A stretch of DNA of 64,000 bases from Asterias rubens. Its lineage: Eukaryota; Echinodermata; Asteroidea; Forcipulatida; Asteriidae. The DNA lies in assembly GCF_902459465.1 (NCBI RefSeq), contig NC_047080.1, positions 7,654,144 to 7,718,143 of the forward strand, read 5' to 3'. The notes below the pieces were generated by a model. It was not told where the DNA came from. It saw nothing but the letters and a program-made list of their open reading frames with translations, and ran no database searches. The first letter of the stretch is position 1. Every line of letters begins with the position of its first letter. Positions 54,461 through 64,000 of the stretch are shown one piece after another. Position numbers and translations under genes: made by a program.

Positions 54461-55800
54461 AATTATTTAAGGTTTATTTAACGTTTATTTAACGTAATGA
54501 CGTCACCATTCCAAAAAAGTTGCGGTGCCGTCTACTCACCGAGGTTGATGTTCATGAGAAGTTTCAAGTTCATACAAGTTTCAGTTTTTCTCAAAATTGG
54601 CGGAGAACGTTCAGGCAGAAGAAGACGGAGAAATGAAGGTTTGTCATATTAAACTTCAGCTTCCGGTTTGACAGGATTTAAAGGTCAAATGGGGTCACAC
54701 TTTGTGCAAAACATATAGAATTGCCAGAGAGCTCAAAATTGATGTAATGATTATTAATGTACCACGTTTCATTAATAAGATACACAATTTTGTATGTACA
54801 AACTTATACTTCCGGGTTCGACCGGAAATGAAGGTCAAATGAGGTCACACATTGTAAACATTTGTAGAATCGTCGAAGGGCCTTAAAATTAAGTTATTAT
54901 ATTAATACACAAAATAATATTATTCAGATACGATTTTTTATAAAACAAACTACTACTTCCGGTTTCGACCGGAAGTAAAGGTCAAATGGGGTCACACCCT
55001 GTGTAAGATTTGTTTAATACTTCATGACCTTTCATATGGTGTAAAGATCACGTATGTAGCATATCTGATTCTGGAGATATGAGTATTTTAATAAAAAACT
55101 TCAATTTAATATAATGACGTCATCGATGACGTCATCATTCCAAATTTTGTTCTTTGTCATATACACGCTTTGGTCTAAGTACGTGGTAAGTTTCAAGTCC
55201 GTACATGCTGTATTTTTTGAGATAGCAAAATAATTTTTTTTTCGACCTCGTGTACCATTTTCGTTGTGACGTAGCTATGACGTCACACATTATATTTTTA
55301 GAATGCTCTTGAGTTTAAAATAATTTTATGCATTGAACATTTTTTCATATTTTTATTCACTTAGGCTCTAGAGCCCAAAATAACATGATTTGTTACTTTA
55401 ACTTCCGGTTTCGACCGGAAGTAAAGGTCAAATGGGGTCACGTTGTGCACCGCATTTGTAGATCTTTATAAGAGGTTTTATGTAAAAAAAGAATCTTGAA
55501 CGTAGCTCTTTTGGTTTTGAAGATATGATTTTTCTAATTATTTAAGGTTTATTTCACGTTTATTTAACGTAATGACGTCATCAATGACGTCACCATTCCA
55601 AAAAAGTTGCGGTGCCGTCTACTCACCGAGGTTGATGTTCATGAGAAGTTTCAAGTTCATACAAGTTTCAGTTTTTCTCAAAATTGGCGGAGAACGTTCA
55701 GGCAGAAGAAGAAGACGGAGAAAAAAAAAAAAAAAAAAAAAAAAACTTAACAATAACAATAGGTTTTCGGCTAAAAGCCGAACACCTAATAAATAGTGAT
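54461..55800. repeat. composite repeat: ~185-bp direct repeats around degenerate ~148-bp units
   Basis: 54461-54636 and 55535-55722 are near-identical direct repeats (ACGTAATGACGTCACCATTCC ... AGAAGACGGAGAAA). Between them ACTTCCGGTTTCGACCGGAA plus AAGGTCAAATGGGGTCAC occurs near 54650, 54809, 54955 and 55402 (spacings about 150, 146 and 447). The end has an A-run and a hairpin (GGTTTTCGGCTAAAAGCCGA) at 55762-55786. TGACGTCA-like sites are frequent. Confidence 0.8.
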
Positions 55801-56439
55801 CTAAAAATCCTCGGAAGCCTGCGATGTGGGTGACGTCATTCGAACCATTATCGTGTTTCGTTCCCACACTGTACCATTATAACATACAGAGTATTTCTTC
55901 AAACCCCTGAATAAAAGGATGCCGATTTACAGGCTCGTTCGACAAAATTATAAGTACTGTTATCACACAAGCGCGAGTGGAATACGAACAAAATAGTGCG
56001 TCTGCGTCCCACATCTAACTCGGCCGCGCGTGTGATAATAACAATTTAATACACGCACGTCGTAGCAACGAAAAACAAAATCATGGGTTTTTGTTGTAGG
56101 CCTAATTTGCATGTTAATCGGACAGAAAAGGGAAAATTTACATCGTTCACATTAAACACTTGGAAAAGGTTCTTGCACTGCCGTGAACGATTGGTAAATA
56201 GTCCCAGTGTATACAGACGTTATCAAAAAATACGGTTTTTGGACCTAAAATGACCCAAAAATTGGTCTGTTCACGACAACTAAATTCGGATCCAGTACCA
56301 TTGAAAACCCTTGTGCGTCAAACTTCATGCGGTCCGGAGATGGGGACCACGAAACCCCCAAAATAGGCCCCTTTTCAATACCCATCCCATGGTCTAAGAT
56401 GGATCTCCAGAACTACTAAAATCCGACCCATGAACGCTC
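55801..56439. other. intergenic, nothing recognised
   Basis: No exon or element seen. Confidence 0.4.
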
Positions 56440-56866
56440 TCGTCTTCCCAATGGCCACCTGTGGGTCTGAAACATGGGCTGTGGGAAAAGCAGACAGGAA
56501 CAGGATCAACGCTTTCGAGATGTGGTGAGTGGAGGAGAATGCTGAGAATATCATGGCAAGAACACAAAACCAACGCATTGGTTAGGAACCTGATAAGAGA
56601 AGATAGACCCACCTTGTCCTCAAAAATTTACAGAAAGAACCTCCAATACTTTGGTCACATATCCAGAAGAGAGGGGGACAACCTTGAGAAGATCTTTATG
56701 CAAGGATGTGTTGCAGGTAGTCGCCGACGTGGCCGTCAAAAACTTTGTTTTACAGACGAAATCAAAGAACGCACGGGCTTATCAATAAACGATGCATTTC
56801 GATCTGCACTGGACAGACAGAAGTGGAACTCCTTCATAACCAGGGTCACAAAGAGTCAGCCATGAC
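56440..56866 (+). pseudogene. non-LTR retrotransposon ORF2 C-terminal fragment
   Basis: GSETWAVGKADRNRINAFEM, then after a frameshift near 56523 WRRMLRISWQEHKTNALV, RKNLQYFGHISRREGDNLEK and GSRRRGRQKLCFTDEIKERT. This is the standard tail after the reverse transcriptase domain in RTE/CR1-type LINEs. It has no reverse transcriptase core and a frameshift, so it is dead. Confidence 0.8.
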
Positions 56867-57310
56867 TCAAAAGACGACGACGACGATAACAGATTGCCAT
56901 TGACTTGACTAATGACTACCCAGTTTAACTTAGCGCTACTTTTTTCCTACTAACACAAGCTAGTGCGGTTGTCCCCCACCACATATACAGTGTATCGTCG
57001 ACATGGGCTATTATAAAGGGGATGGGGTTGGTAGGGTTAGCTAGGGTTAGGGTTAGTTGGGGGGGGGGGGATTGAAAATAGCTTCTAATTGAAAGTTGTC
57101 GCAACCTCTCTCAATATTATATCTAGGCAGAAATTCGATTGGCCCTGCTGGATTACTTTGTCAACGCATCAGGGATCATTTTGTTCCAAAGAACGATTGA
57201 TTTACCTGGATAAGCTCTCTGCTGCCCCCTGTATGCCTATTGTGTCCCTAAAACTTCCCCTTTTGATTAAAGATTGTGTAGTAGGGACAGTGGATGAGGT
57301 GTTGTTTGGG
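56867..57310. other. intergenic with a short TTAGGG-like run
   Basis: At about 57033-57058, GTAGGGTTAGCTAGGGTTAGGGTTAG holds about four telomere-like words, followed by a G10 run. Nothing else recognised. Confidence 0.5.
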
Positions 57311-57520
57311 TAAATTGGTGTGGCAGGGGTGTGGCAGTGGGTGTGGCAGTGGGTGTGGCAGTGGGCGTGGTAGTGGTTGTGGCAGCGGGTGTGTTAGTGG
57401 ATGACAGTAATTTGGTGTAATAGTGTGGGTGACAATGGGTGTGTAAAAATGGGTGTGGCAGTGAGATTGGCAGTGGCTATGGTAGCGGGTGTGGCAGAGG
57501 GTGTGACAGTGTGCATGGTT
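57311..57520. repeat. G-rich GTGTGGCAGTGG minisatellite
   Basis: Imperfect 12-bp units (GTGTGGCAGTGG, GTGGTAGTGG and variants) repeated about 15 times. The G-rich strand could form G-quadruplexes. Confidence 0.85.
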
Positions 57521-58023
57521 ACATTTTTATTTTAATAATACATAATGAAAGGTTCGGACATTATTTTTGCTAATCATCACTGTGTGCGCCTACACATAAT
57601 GAACGCAAGAGCGCACCCCGAACCGCCCGATAACAAGAGGCCGCATTTCGGAGGTCGTTGGTTGATCCTGTTCTTGTCAATTCGTTGTTAAACCCAAAGT
57701 TTTAAACTTCACCCAACTAGTTTCCCTTGTATACTTGCAACTATTAATTCGTAATGGGGGTACTTTGATACTTTATAACAGATTAATTTTCCCGCTGAAG
57801 TTGCACGATGGATCCCATTGGTTGAAAGGCAGCCTTTTCACATGAGGGCGCTGTTATGAAAATGAGGTATTTTTTCAGCGTAACTGGTTCCCACTTCCCC
57901 CACCCACGTGTGTGTACGAACAACGTTTAGCGCGCACCAACGGAATCGTTTGACAAACGTAATGTTGTTTTGAAACAAAGTTCACACGCTAAGCAAAAAT
58001 GAGGTAAAAATTCACAACTGAAA

Positions 58024-59081
58024 ATGGAGAGTGAGAGTGACACAGAGAACGAACAATTGCAACATGATATTCTTCAGATAAACGAGGTCCTCGGCCAAGG
58101 TGAAGACGAAGGAGACGACAGTGATTGGGAACTTGAAATAGATGACACGACGAAGGCAGCCGACGACGACCACTCGATAGGTACGGCACTTACGTTATTA
58201 CGTCTATTTCCGACATGTCAAATCTCTGGTTGGATTTCGGAGAAGTTCTGTGTTCTTATTCTTATTCTTATTCTTTATTTGGCCAATAAACAATTACAAA
58301 TAAAAGCAGACAGTATGTCAAAATAGATAATTATAAGTACATGTACAAAAGTAAATACAAAGCAAGAAAAACAATAAGGGCACAGGAAATTATAAAACAA
58401 CCCTAATGTGATGGCCAGGATCAACAAAAGTATAATTAAACACTGTAGCTCGAAAGCCTGTTAATCCAGTCACATAGGGAAGCAAACACACTATATAAAA
58501 TACTCTCTTTGGAAAATAATAATAATTTGAAATAAATACTAATATAAATAATCTGTTTACACAAAGCACAAATTAAAATAACAACCCAAAACCAGAAATT
58601 AGACAAGCAAATAGCAAATAAATAAATAAACAAATAAATAGTTAATTAAAACAAATAAATAAAAAGTATTAACAAATGAATGAATAAATAATTAGAAAAG
58701 TACCTGTAAAAAAGAGATAAAGCAACAAATAATTCAATAAAGGGATGGATTTAACAAAAAATAGGTCAATCAATGAAAAAGTTAATCAAGCAATCACCTT
58801 TTCCACTTAAACTCTTACATCAATAAACAGATGATTAAATATGAATAAAGCAATAAAAACAACAAAACAACAACGAAAATTCAATATATGGCTAAACAAA
58901 TAGGTGAATCAGTAAATGAATAAATAACAAAAAATAAAATAACAACACACGCAACGGAAATGAGCTCTTTTCAACATAAATATATCCAAAGAAATAAATA
59001 ATGGATTAATAAATATAAATAAATAAATATAAATAGATAAATATATCAAACAATCAAACAATCAATTAATAAATAAAGTAA

Positions 59082-59160
<79 letters not shown>

Positions 59161-62100
59161 ACAAATAAAAACCAATATAAACAAGATGAAAGGAAAATAA
59201 ACGGATCTAAAAACAAAAACAAAAACAAACAAAAAACTAGTAGGTTTGTTGGGATTGAAGGTCATGATAGTAAATAGATAATTTGTTACAAAAAACATTC
59301 AAAGTATCCAGGATAAGTGAGTCTTTTAAGTATGACGGCAAGTTGCTCCATAACCGAGGAAATGAATGAATTGGCGTGTACTTAAGAGCTTGAGTTCTGG
59401 CATAGTGGTGGTGAAATGTGGTCAAGTCTAAATGGCGGGTGTTGATTATAGTGTTACACTTTATGGCATCACAGTCAATAAGTCCAAACAAAGACTTAAT
59501 GGTGAAAACAATGATGTGCTGCTGCCTCCTGTAAGGAAGGCTCATCCAGTTGAGTGTTTTTAACCGTTCCTCATAAGGCATGTCACCTCGCCGTTGCTTC
59601 AAACACATTCTGCTTGCCCTACGTTGTACCCCTTCTAACTTTGCTGATAAAGTGGCAGTGCGTTCACGTTTACGTTGGTTGACTCAGCAGAATCCATCCA
59701 GCCACAACTTTGTCATTCATTGTGAATTAAAGAATACATTATTTGATAAAAAGGATAACTTTCCGTATGCTGGCGCCACCACCTTTTCACTCATTTTTAC
59801 AAAAAGGGATATCTCATTGTTTTTTAAGGTAAATTAGATACTATATTATTGGAAAAGTTTCCGTCTGGCGCCACCACTTTTTCATTCGATATGAAATAAG
59901 ATAGTATCTAATTTACCTCAATGAGATATCCCTTTTTGTAAAAATGAGTGAAAAAGTGGTGGCGCCATACGGAAAGTTATCCCTATTATTTCATATCATT
60001 TTTTAACCCGAATTTAGTAACGAACGGAAATATCCGCCATGTTGTCTTTCGACGTACTTGAACGATTCCATTACACCGCAGGGGGGATACAATATGCAAG
60101 ATTATTGTTTACCATTTTATGTGCCTCTCATTCTCATGTAGTTGCGATAACGTAACCCTCCTTACGAAGCTAACCCAATCTGTGCAGGGCGAAATGGTCA
60201 AACACGTATAATTTCGACGGCTAGTCAACAGATTTGCTTAATTTTTACCCCTTTCGAAAATCATGACACAAATTCTATGAACACGACCTTAATTAGGCAG
60301 TTTCACGCGAACCGCCGATGGTGGCGCTATTTCCGAAGCCCCTTTGTGGTAAGAAGTTATGACCGTGGCCCGTCGTGCATTGACCCCCGATGCGCACCGC
60401 GAAAACGCATAGGCGTAGTAATCGTTATTGCCTGGTTACGTGATGGGGCTTCTTTGCTCGATACTCACCACACTTTCTAAGTTCCGAATCACGCACACGA
60501 TCAGGAGAAAAAATCAAAGACGGAGCACCTTTCGATCTCAAAATACAGCCAACTGAAGTTCGGTAAGTTTTTATGATTAACCTTGTCCACATTCGGTTGT
60601 TAAGTTTGGATAGAAGGGGTAGGCTACTAATGTTTTGGTGTCGGTTTTTGGATTTTACGTACCAGATTTATTAAAAAATGTTCATGGTGTTGAAACACGC
60701 TATTGCGCTAGGACGGTGCAGCTTGCGGAAAAAGTTAACCGCGGCAAAATTTGACGAGAAAAAATGTTTTCTCGCGGGGTCGGCAAGTTGACATGCCGTT
60801 TTGTGGGCTTACGCACGGAAGAAATTTGGCATTGACTGAGATTTGATAATCATTAACGAGGATATATTAATGATTTTATAATTTGTTTTTCCTGATTTTG
60901 TGCAAAATAGCATGCACGTAAACGTTAAAGTATGCTCCTCTCAAAGAAGTTGTACCCTGTATTACTCAATGGTCTAGTCCGAATCAAGTGGGCCATTTTG
61001 TAAAAATGGGCGATTCCATTTATACAAAGGGGGGATTATGACTGATGTGCTTATAATTTGTTTTCCGTTATTTTTTGATGATTTATTGGTGGATTTCTAA
61101 ATTTTAAATATTTCAAATTTCAAATCAAAGATGGAAAACTTCAAACTATAATCGGTAATAAGATTTGAACAAGTTTAATCAAAATTTAATACTTAAATAA
61201 ATGGTAAGGTCCTTCTCTGCCCATTCCAAGAATATTTTGTAGCTTCACCACAAAGCAGATTTTCCGTTTTCTGTTATAGTTTTCATTGATGATGGATTAG
61301 TTGAGACCAATGAACATATTGACCAGCACTATTCAGAGACCACTCAACCAAATCAACCGAGCACATCAGAGGAGTGTTCCCTAGAGAGCTTGCTACTCAT
61401 CAACCAAGAAAGCCAGAGGAATCTCCAGGAATTGTTAATCAGAGTTGACGAGGAACTAGAGAGAAATCAAAATGAGCAAGTGAGTTTCCCTCCACCCTAT
61501 CCCAGGTTGGACTCCTCCGTTGCATAACACGTGAAGGAGTCAAGGGTATTAAGGTCTCGAACCATTGCAGAAAAAAAATATATATCCTGGACTCCTTCAT
61601 GCAATATTTAAAAAAGTACTGTCACTCTGTTTCAATCAATCAGTTTATTTCCACAGTATCAAAATCACAATCAAAATTAACGTTTCTTTTTTGTTAAATT
61701 TTTGCTGGTTACGTTTCTTATTTGCTTGGTCAGAGGTGGGGGGGGGGATATTTTGCAGTTTTACTCATGTCTATTATAGATTTATTGTAAACAATTATAG
61801 ATTTTTAATTTATGATCAGGGATATGGGAATTAAGGCCTTCGCATTACAGTATTTTGGTAAACTTTTTTAATTCCAGGCATATGTCCCTGGTTTTTGTTT
61901 TGATTATGTTTATATTTTGTATGTGTTTTATGCAGAATAAATAATAATAATAATGATAATGATAAAAACAGGGCAATGTAAATTGGAAGTTAGGAGATAA
62001 ATAGGTGTTTAATAAGATAAAGCAAATGAAGAATAAGCATGGACATTCATGAAACTGTGGAGGGTCCCCTTAATAGGGCAGAGCTTATAAGGTTATGGGT

Positions 62101-63387
62101 CCCTGAGCAAGCTTGTGTATTGAGCCGATAATTATGTTGACGTCTTGTGGAAGATACCACTCCAGGTAGGAAAAATGTTGCTGAAAGGAAAGGTGTATTC
62201 AAGAAGGTTCAATGCACAAACTGCTATCAATGAAAGTAGTTGCCTAGACAAACCAACAATGATCAAGAACAAACAAGACAATTTTTTGTTTACTTACTAT
62301 AAGACATCATCAATTTAACAATATTGTTACTCAATTTGTTTGCCAAGGTTCAAGTTGCGAAGAATCCAAGTAATCGAGAAGAGAGAAATATTGACCTGTC
62401 CATCATGGGCCTCTTCAGAGATTATATGGAGCTACTACAAGACAGTTCAGGAAAAGTAAGTCTGTTTACAAGTTCTTTACTAGTGTACCTTTAATAGTTA
62501 CCATTTCTTATGGTTAAAGTATTTGGGTACTTTTGCTAACACAAAACACAATGTCCACGATTAAGATGAAACTTACGTTTGAAGATAATGATAGGTGAAA
62601 GCGTACGCTAAAAGATTAGTTTCTGAGGTGCTGTAGTTTTTGAGAAATGAGTAAAACAATGTCACGTAAAAAACGTTTTTACATGCTATCATTTTTATCT
62701 CATGATCACTGAGATAAAAAAAACTAGTATGATCATGGAAGCTTTCTACCATCGTTATGTTCAAACCGTGTGAGTTGAATGAAAATCTAATGACATTGTG
62801 TTTTTTGTCCTAAAAAAGTCCCCAGACAGACCCTTTAACAGAGACCACAGTCTAATAGCTTTTAAGGCAGTGGACACTGTTGGTAATTACTCAAAATAAT
62901 TATTAGCATAAAACCGTACTTGGTAATGAGTAATGGGGAGAGGTTGGTAGTATAAAACATTGTGAGAAACGGCTCCCTCTGAAGTGACATAGTTTTCGAG
63001 AAAGAAGTAATTTTCCACGAATTTGATTTTGAGACCTCAAGTTTAGAATTTGAGTTCCCGAAATCAAGCATCTGAAAGCACACAACTTCGTGTGACAAGG
63101 GTGTTTTTTTCTTTCATAGTTATCTCGCAACTCCGACGACCAATCGACCTCAAATTGTCCCAGGTTTGTTATTTTATGCATATGTTGAGATACAGCAAGT
63201 GAGAAGACTGGTCTTTGACAATTACCAATAGTGTCCACTGGCTTTAATGGAGTTAAAAGATGTTTGATGTGATCTTCAAGGACATGTTTCTTCAATTTTT
63301 TATGACAGAAGCCCCCAAAGAATGAGGACACTAAGCAGAGGATGTCTGGTGATCGACCGGGTCCATTTGTGATGAAGCAAAAAAGAT
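58024..63387 (+). CDS. acidic nuclear-type protein, four N-terminal exons, tentatively SNAPC4-like
   Basis: Exons in agreeing phase: 58024-58180 (MESESDTENEQLQHDILQIN ... DDSDWELEIDD, donor ATAG|GTACGG), 61280-61479 (CSLESLLLINQESQRNLQEL, coiled-coil-like to ELERNQNEQ), 62348-62455 (LSIMGLFRDYMELLQDSSGK) and 63309-63387 (KPPKNEDTKQRM ... GPFVMKQKR, donor GAT|GTAAGT). The gene continues beyond the window. The acidic start, the NREQQEEL-like helix and a MG-F--Y...PP-NEDT pattern recall the N-terminus of SNAPC4, the Myb-repeat subunit of the snRNA-activating complex; the Myb repeats would be in later exons. Exon structure is sure; the name is a guess. Confidence 0.6.
58181..59045. other. A/T-rich intron with AATA-type simple repeats
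   Basis: Intron 1 of the preceding gene. It is mostly AAATAAATAAACAA-like low-complexity sequence with no exon. Confidence 0.6.
59046..59650 (-). pseudogene. LINE 3' end with tetranucleotide tail
   Basis: Minus-strand residues LEGVQRRASRMCLKQRRGDM, PYEERLKTLNWMSLPYRRQQ and SFPRLWSNLPSYLKDSLIL end at a stop (59237), the typical last part of CR1/L2-like LINE ORF2. Just after it, on the minus strand, is a long (ATTT)n run (59060-59165), the usual 3' tail. The 5' part is missing. It lies in intron 1 of the SNAPC4-like gene. Confidence 0.75.
59751..59985. mobile_element. two GGCGCCACCACT-family MITEs, end to end and inverted
   Basis: The first copy runs from GGATAACTTTCCGTATGCTG (59751) to about 59848, where its right end is missing. 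A second copy starts at once (GGAAAAGTTTCCGTCTGGCG, 59850) and ends ATACGGAAAGTTATCC (59984) in the opposite direction. Confidence 0.85.
59986..61279. other. intron sequence, mostly unrecognised
   Basis: Rest of intron 1. GAAGTTCG|GTAAGT near 60560, after GC-richer sequence, could be the donor of an alternative untranslated first exon; this is weak. Otherwise nothing is seen. Confidence 0.35.
61480..62347. other. intron 2, nothing recognised
   Basis: AT-rich, with a G-run (61737-61748) and AATAATAAT repeats near 61935. Confidence 0.5.
62513..62838. mobile_element. fold-back MITE (ACAATGTCCAC family)
   Basis: From TTAAAGTATTTGGGTAC to CAGACAGACCCTTTAA, with ACACAATGTCCACG near one end and GACATTGTGTTTTTTGTCC near the other. 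The centre is near 62690 (ATCTCATGATCACTGAGAT). In intron 3. Confidence 0.8.
62862..63246. mobile_element. GGCACTGGACAC-family MITE
   Basis: From TTTTAAGGCAGTGGACACTG to TAGTGTCCACTGGCTTTAA, opposite in orientation to the 43519 copy. It ends about 60 bases before exon 4 of the SNAPC4-like gene. Confidence 0.88.
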
Positions 63388-63429
63388 GTAAGTTTCTCAT
63401 AAAAGAAAAGGAAAACTGGCAGAATAGTT

Positions 63430-63814
63430 AAAGCCACTTGACACTATTGGTATTTACTCTAAATAATTATTAGCATAATAAGGTACCCTGCAAGGGAGAG
63501 CTGTGAATAATAATCAAACACTTGTTTAGCATACATGATAGTAAAAAAACGTTGTAAGAAACAGGTACATGTACCTCTTTAAAAATAAGTAATTTCTCAC
63601 TAAAATATTCGAATTGATTTTGGCACCTCAGCTGAGGTTTCGAAATAAAGCATCTGTTAGCACACAACTTGTGCGACGAGGGCATTATTTTCTTCCATTA
63701 ATATCTCGCAACTTTGACGACAAATTGAGCTCGAATTTTTACAAGTTTGTTATTGTATGCATATGTTGAGATACACCACTTGAGAAGACTGGTCTGTGAC
63801 AATTACCAATAGTA
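63430..63814. mobile_element. GGCACTGGACAC-family MITE, right end truncated
   Basis: Starts GTTAAAGCCACTTGACACTA and follows the family body to ACAATTACCAATAGTA, where a different element (TAGTGCTGGGCGAATAG) begins. Confidence 0.8.
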
Positions 63815-64000
63815 GTGCTGGGCGAATAGTGAAATTTTTATATTCGGATACCGCTGGCCAACTATCCGAAATTAACGGGATATTCAAATAGTTTTTTTCG
63901 CCGCTAGAGGACGCTATTAAAAAAAAAGAACCCATTGCAACTACCGAAAAGAGAAGGAGTTCACCTCGGTGTTCCTGGCTGTGTCTGCTGTATGCGCCGT
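63813..64000. repeat. repeat junction: TGCTGGGCGAATAG element, then SINE tail
   Basis: AGTGCTGGGCGAATAGTG with TATTCGGATA/TATCCGAA motifs looks like a transposon end. From about 63925 AAAAGAGAAGGAGTTCACCTC matches the tail of the GTGTCGTGG SINE family (compare 40110) and runs out of the window. Confidence 0.5.

Noticed and set aside
55572-55867. Lys/Arg-rich and Phe-rich ORFs at the A-run
   Set aside because: They are products of the poly-A stretch in the composite repeat.
56375-56612. Minus-strand ORFs over the LINE tail
   Set aside because: The plus frame carries the recognisable retrotransposon motifs; these are antisense shadows.
57033-57058. Telomere or chromosome end
   Set aside because: Only about four TTAGGG-like words, with gene sequence on both sides.

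Overview
This is eukaryotic animal DNA: genes are split by introns with GT/AG borders, and the non-coding part is packed with transposons, fold-back MITEs and tRNA-derived SINEs. From memory, the MITE and SINE families resemble those of sea stars, so I suggest an asteroid echinoderm; this is not proven from the sequence. There are no bacterial operons, CRISPR arrays or rRNA genes.

Layout. (1) 1-13.6 kb is a nested transposon graveyard on the minus strand. A CACTA-like element carrying SAM, C2H2 and DDE-transposase coding (13637 to 7250) is cut at 7249 by the end of a hAT-like element. That element holds GAGACC subterminal repeats, a 24-copy 93-bp minisatellite (4679-6912) and BED-finger transposase exons. 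Next to it are two spliced exons of a DNA methyltransferase-like domain (3040-2160), cut in turn by the end of a second hAT element (2157 to beyond position 1). A Penelope-like element with inverted arms and a 14-bp target-site duplication sits at 11081-12723, in the SAM gene's first intron. (2) 13.6-19 kb holds a gag/aspartic-protease retroelement remnant, a 64-bp perfect palindrome, a SINE, MITEs and a 75-bp tandem repeat. (3) 19.6-37.6 kb holds a SAMD3-like gene whose intron contains a complete C2H2/DDE transposase ORF. It appears twice as a 17.4-kb near-perfect palindrome (arms 20216-28867 and 28959-37622) whose right arm runs exactly into a 100-base N gap. This looks like a fold-back sequencing or assembly artefact, not a real duplication. 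(4) 37.7-46.0 kb holds nine exons of a fatty-acid transport protein (SLC27A family) on the minus strand, missing its last exons at the gap. (5) 46-58 kb holds a small unrecognised two-exon gene, many MITEs and SINEs, and a LINE 3' end. (6) 58.0-63.4 kb holds four plus-strand exons of an acidic nuclear-type protein, tentatively SNAPC4-like, continuing past the window.

The most interesting biology is the arrangement in regions 1 and 3. The transposase ORF lies inside an intron of a second, multi-exon protein gene (SAMD3-like), and two diverged copies share this layout. That is the same plan as maize En/Spm, where the transposase ORFs lie in the first tnpA intron. It suggests that SAMD3-like proteins are, or came from, the accessory protein of animal CACTA-like transposons.
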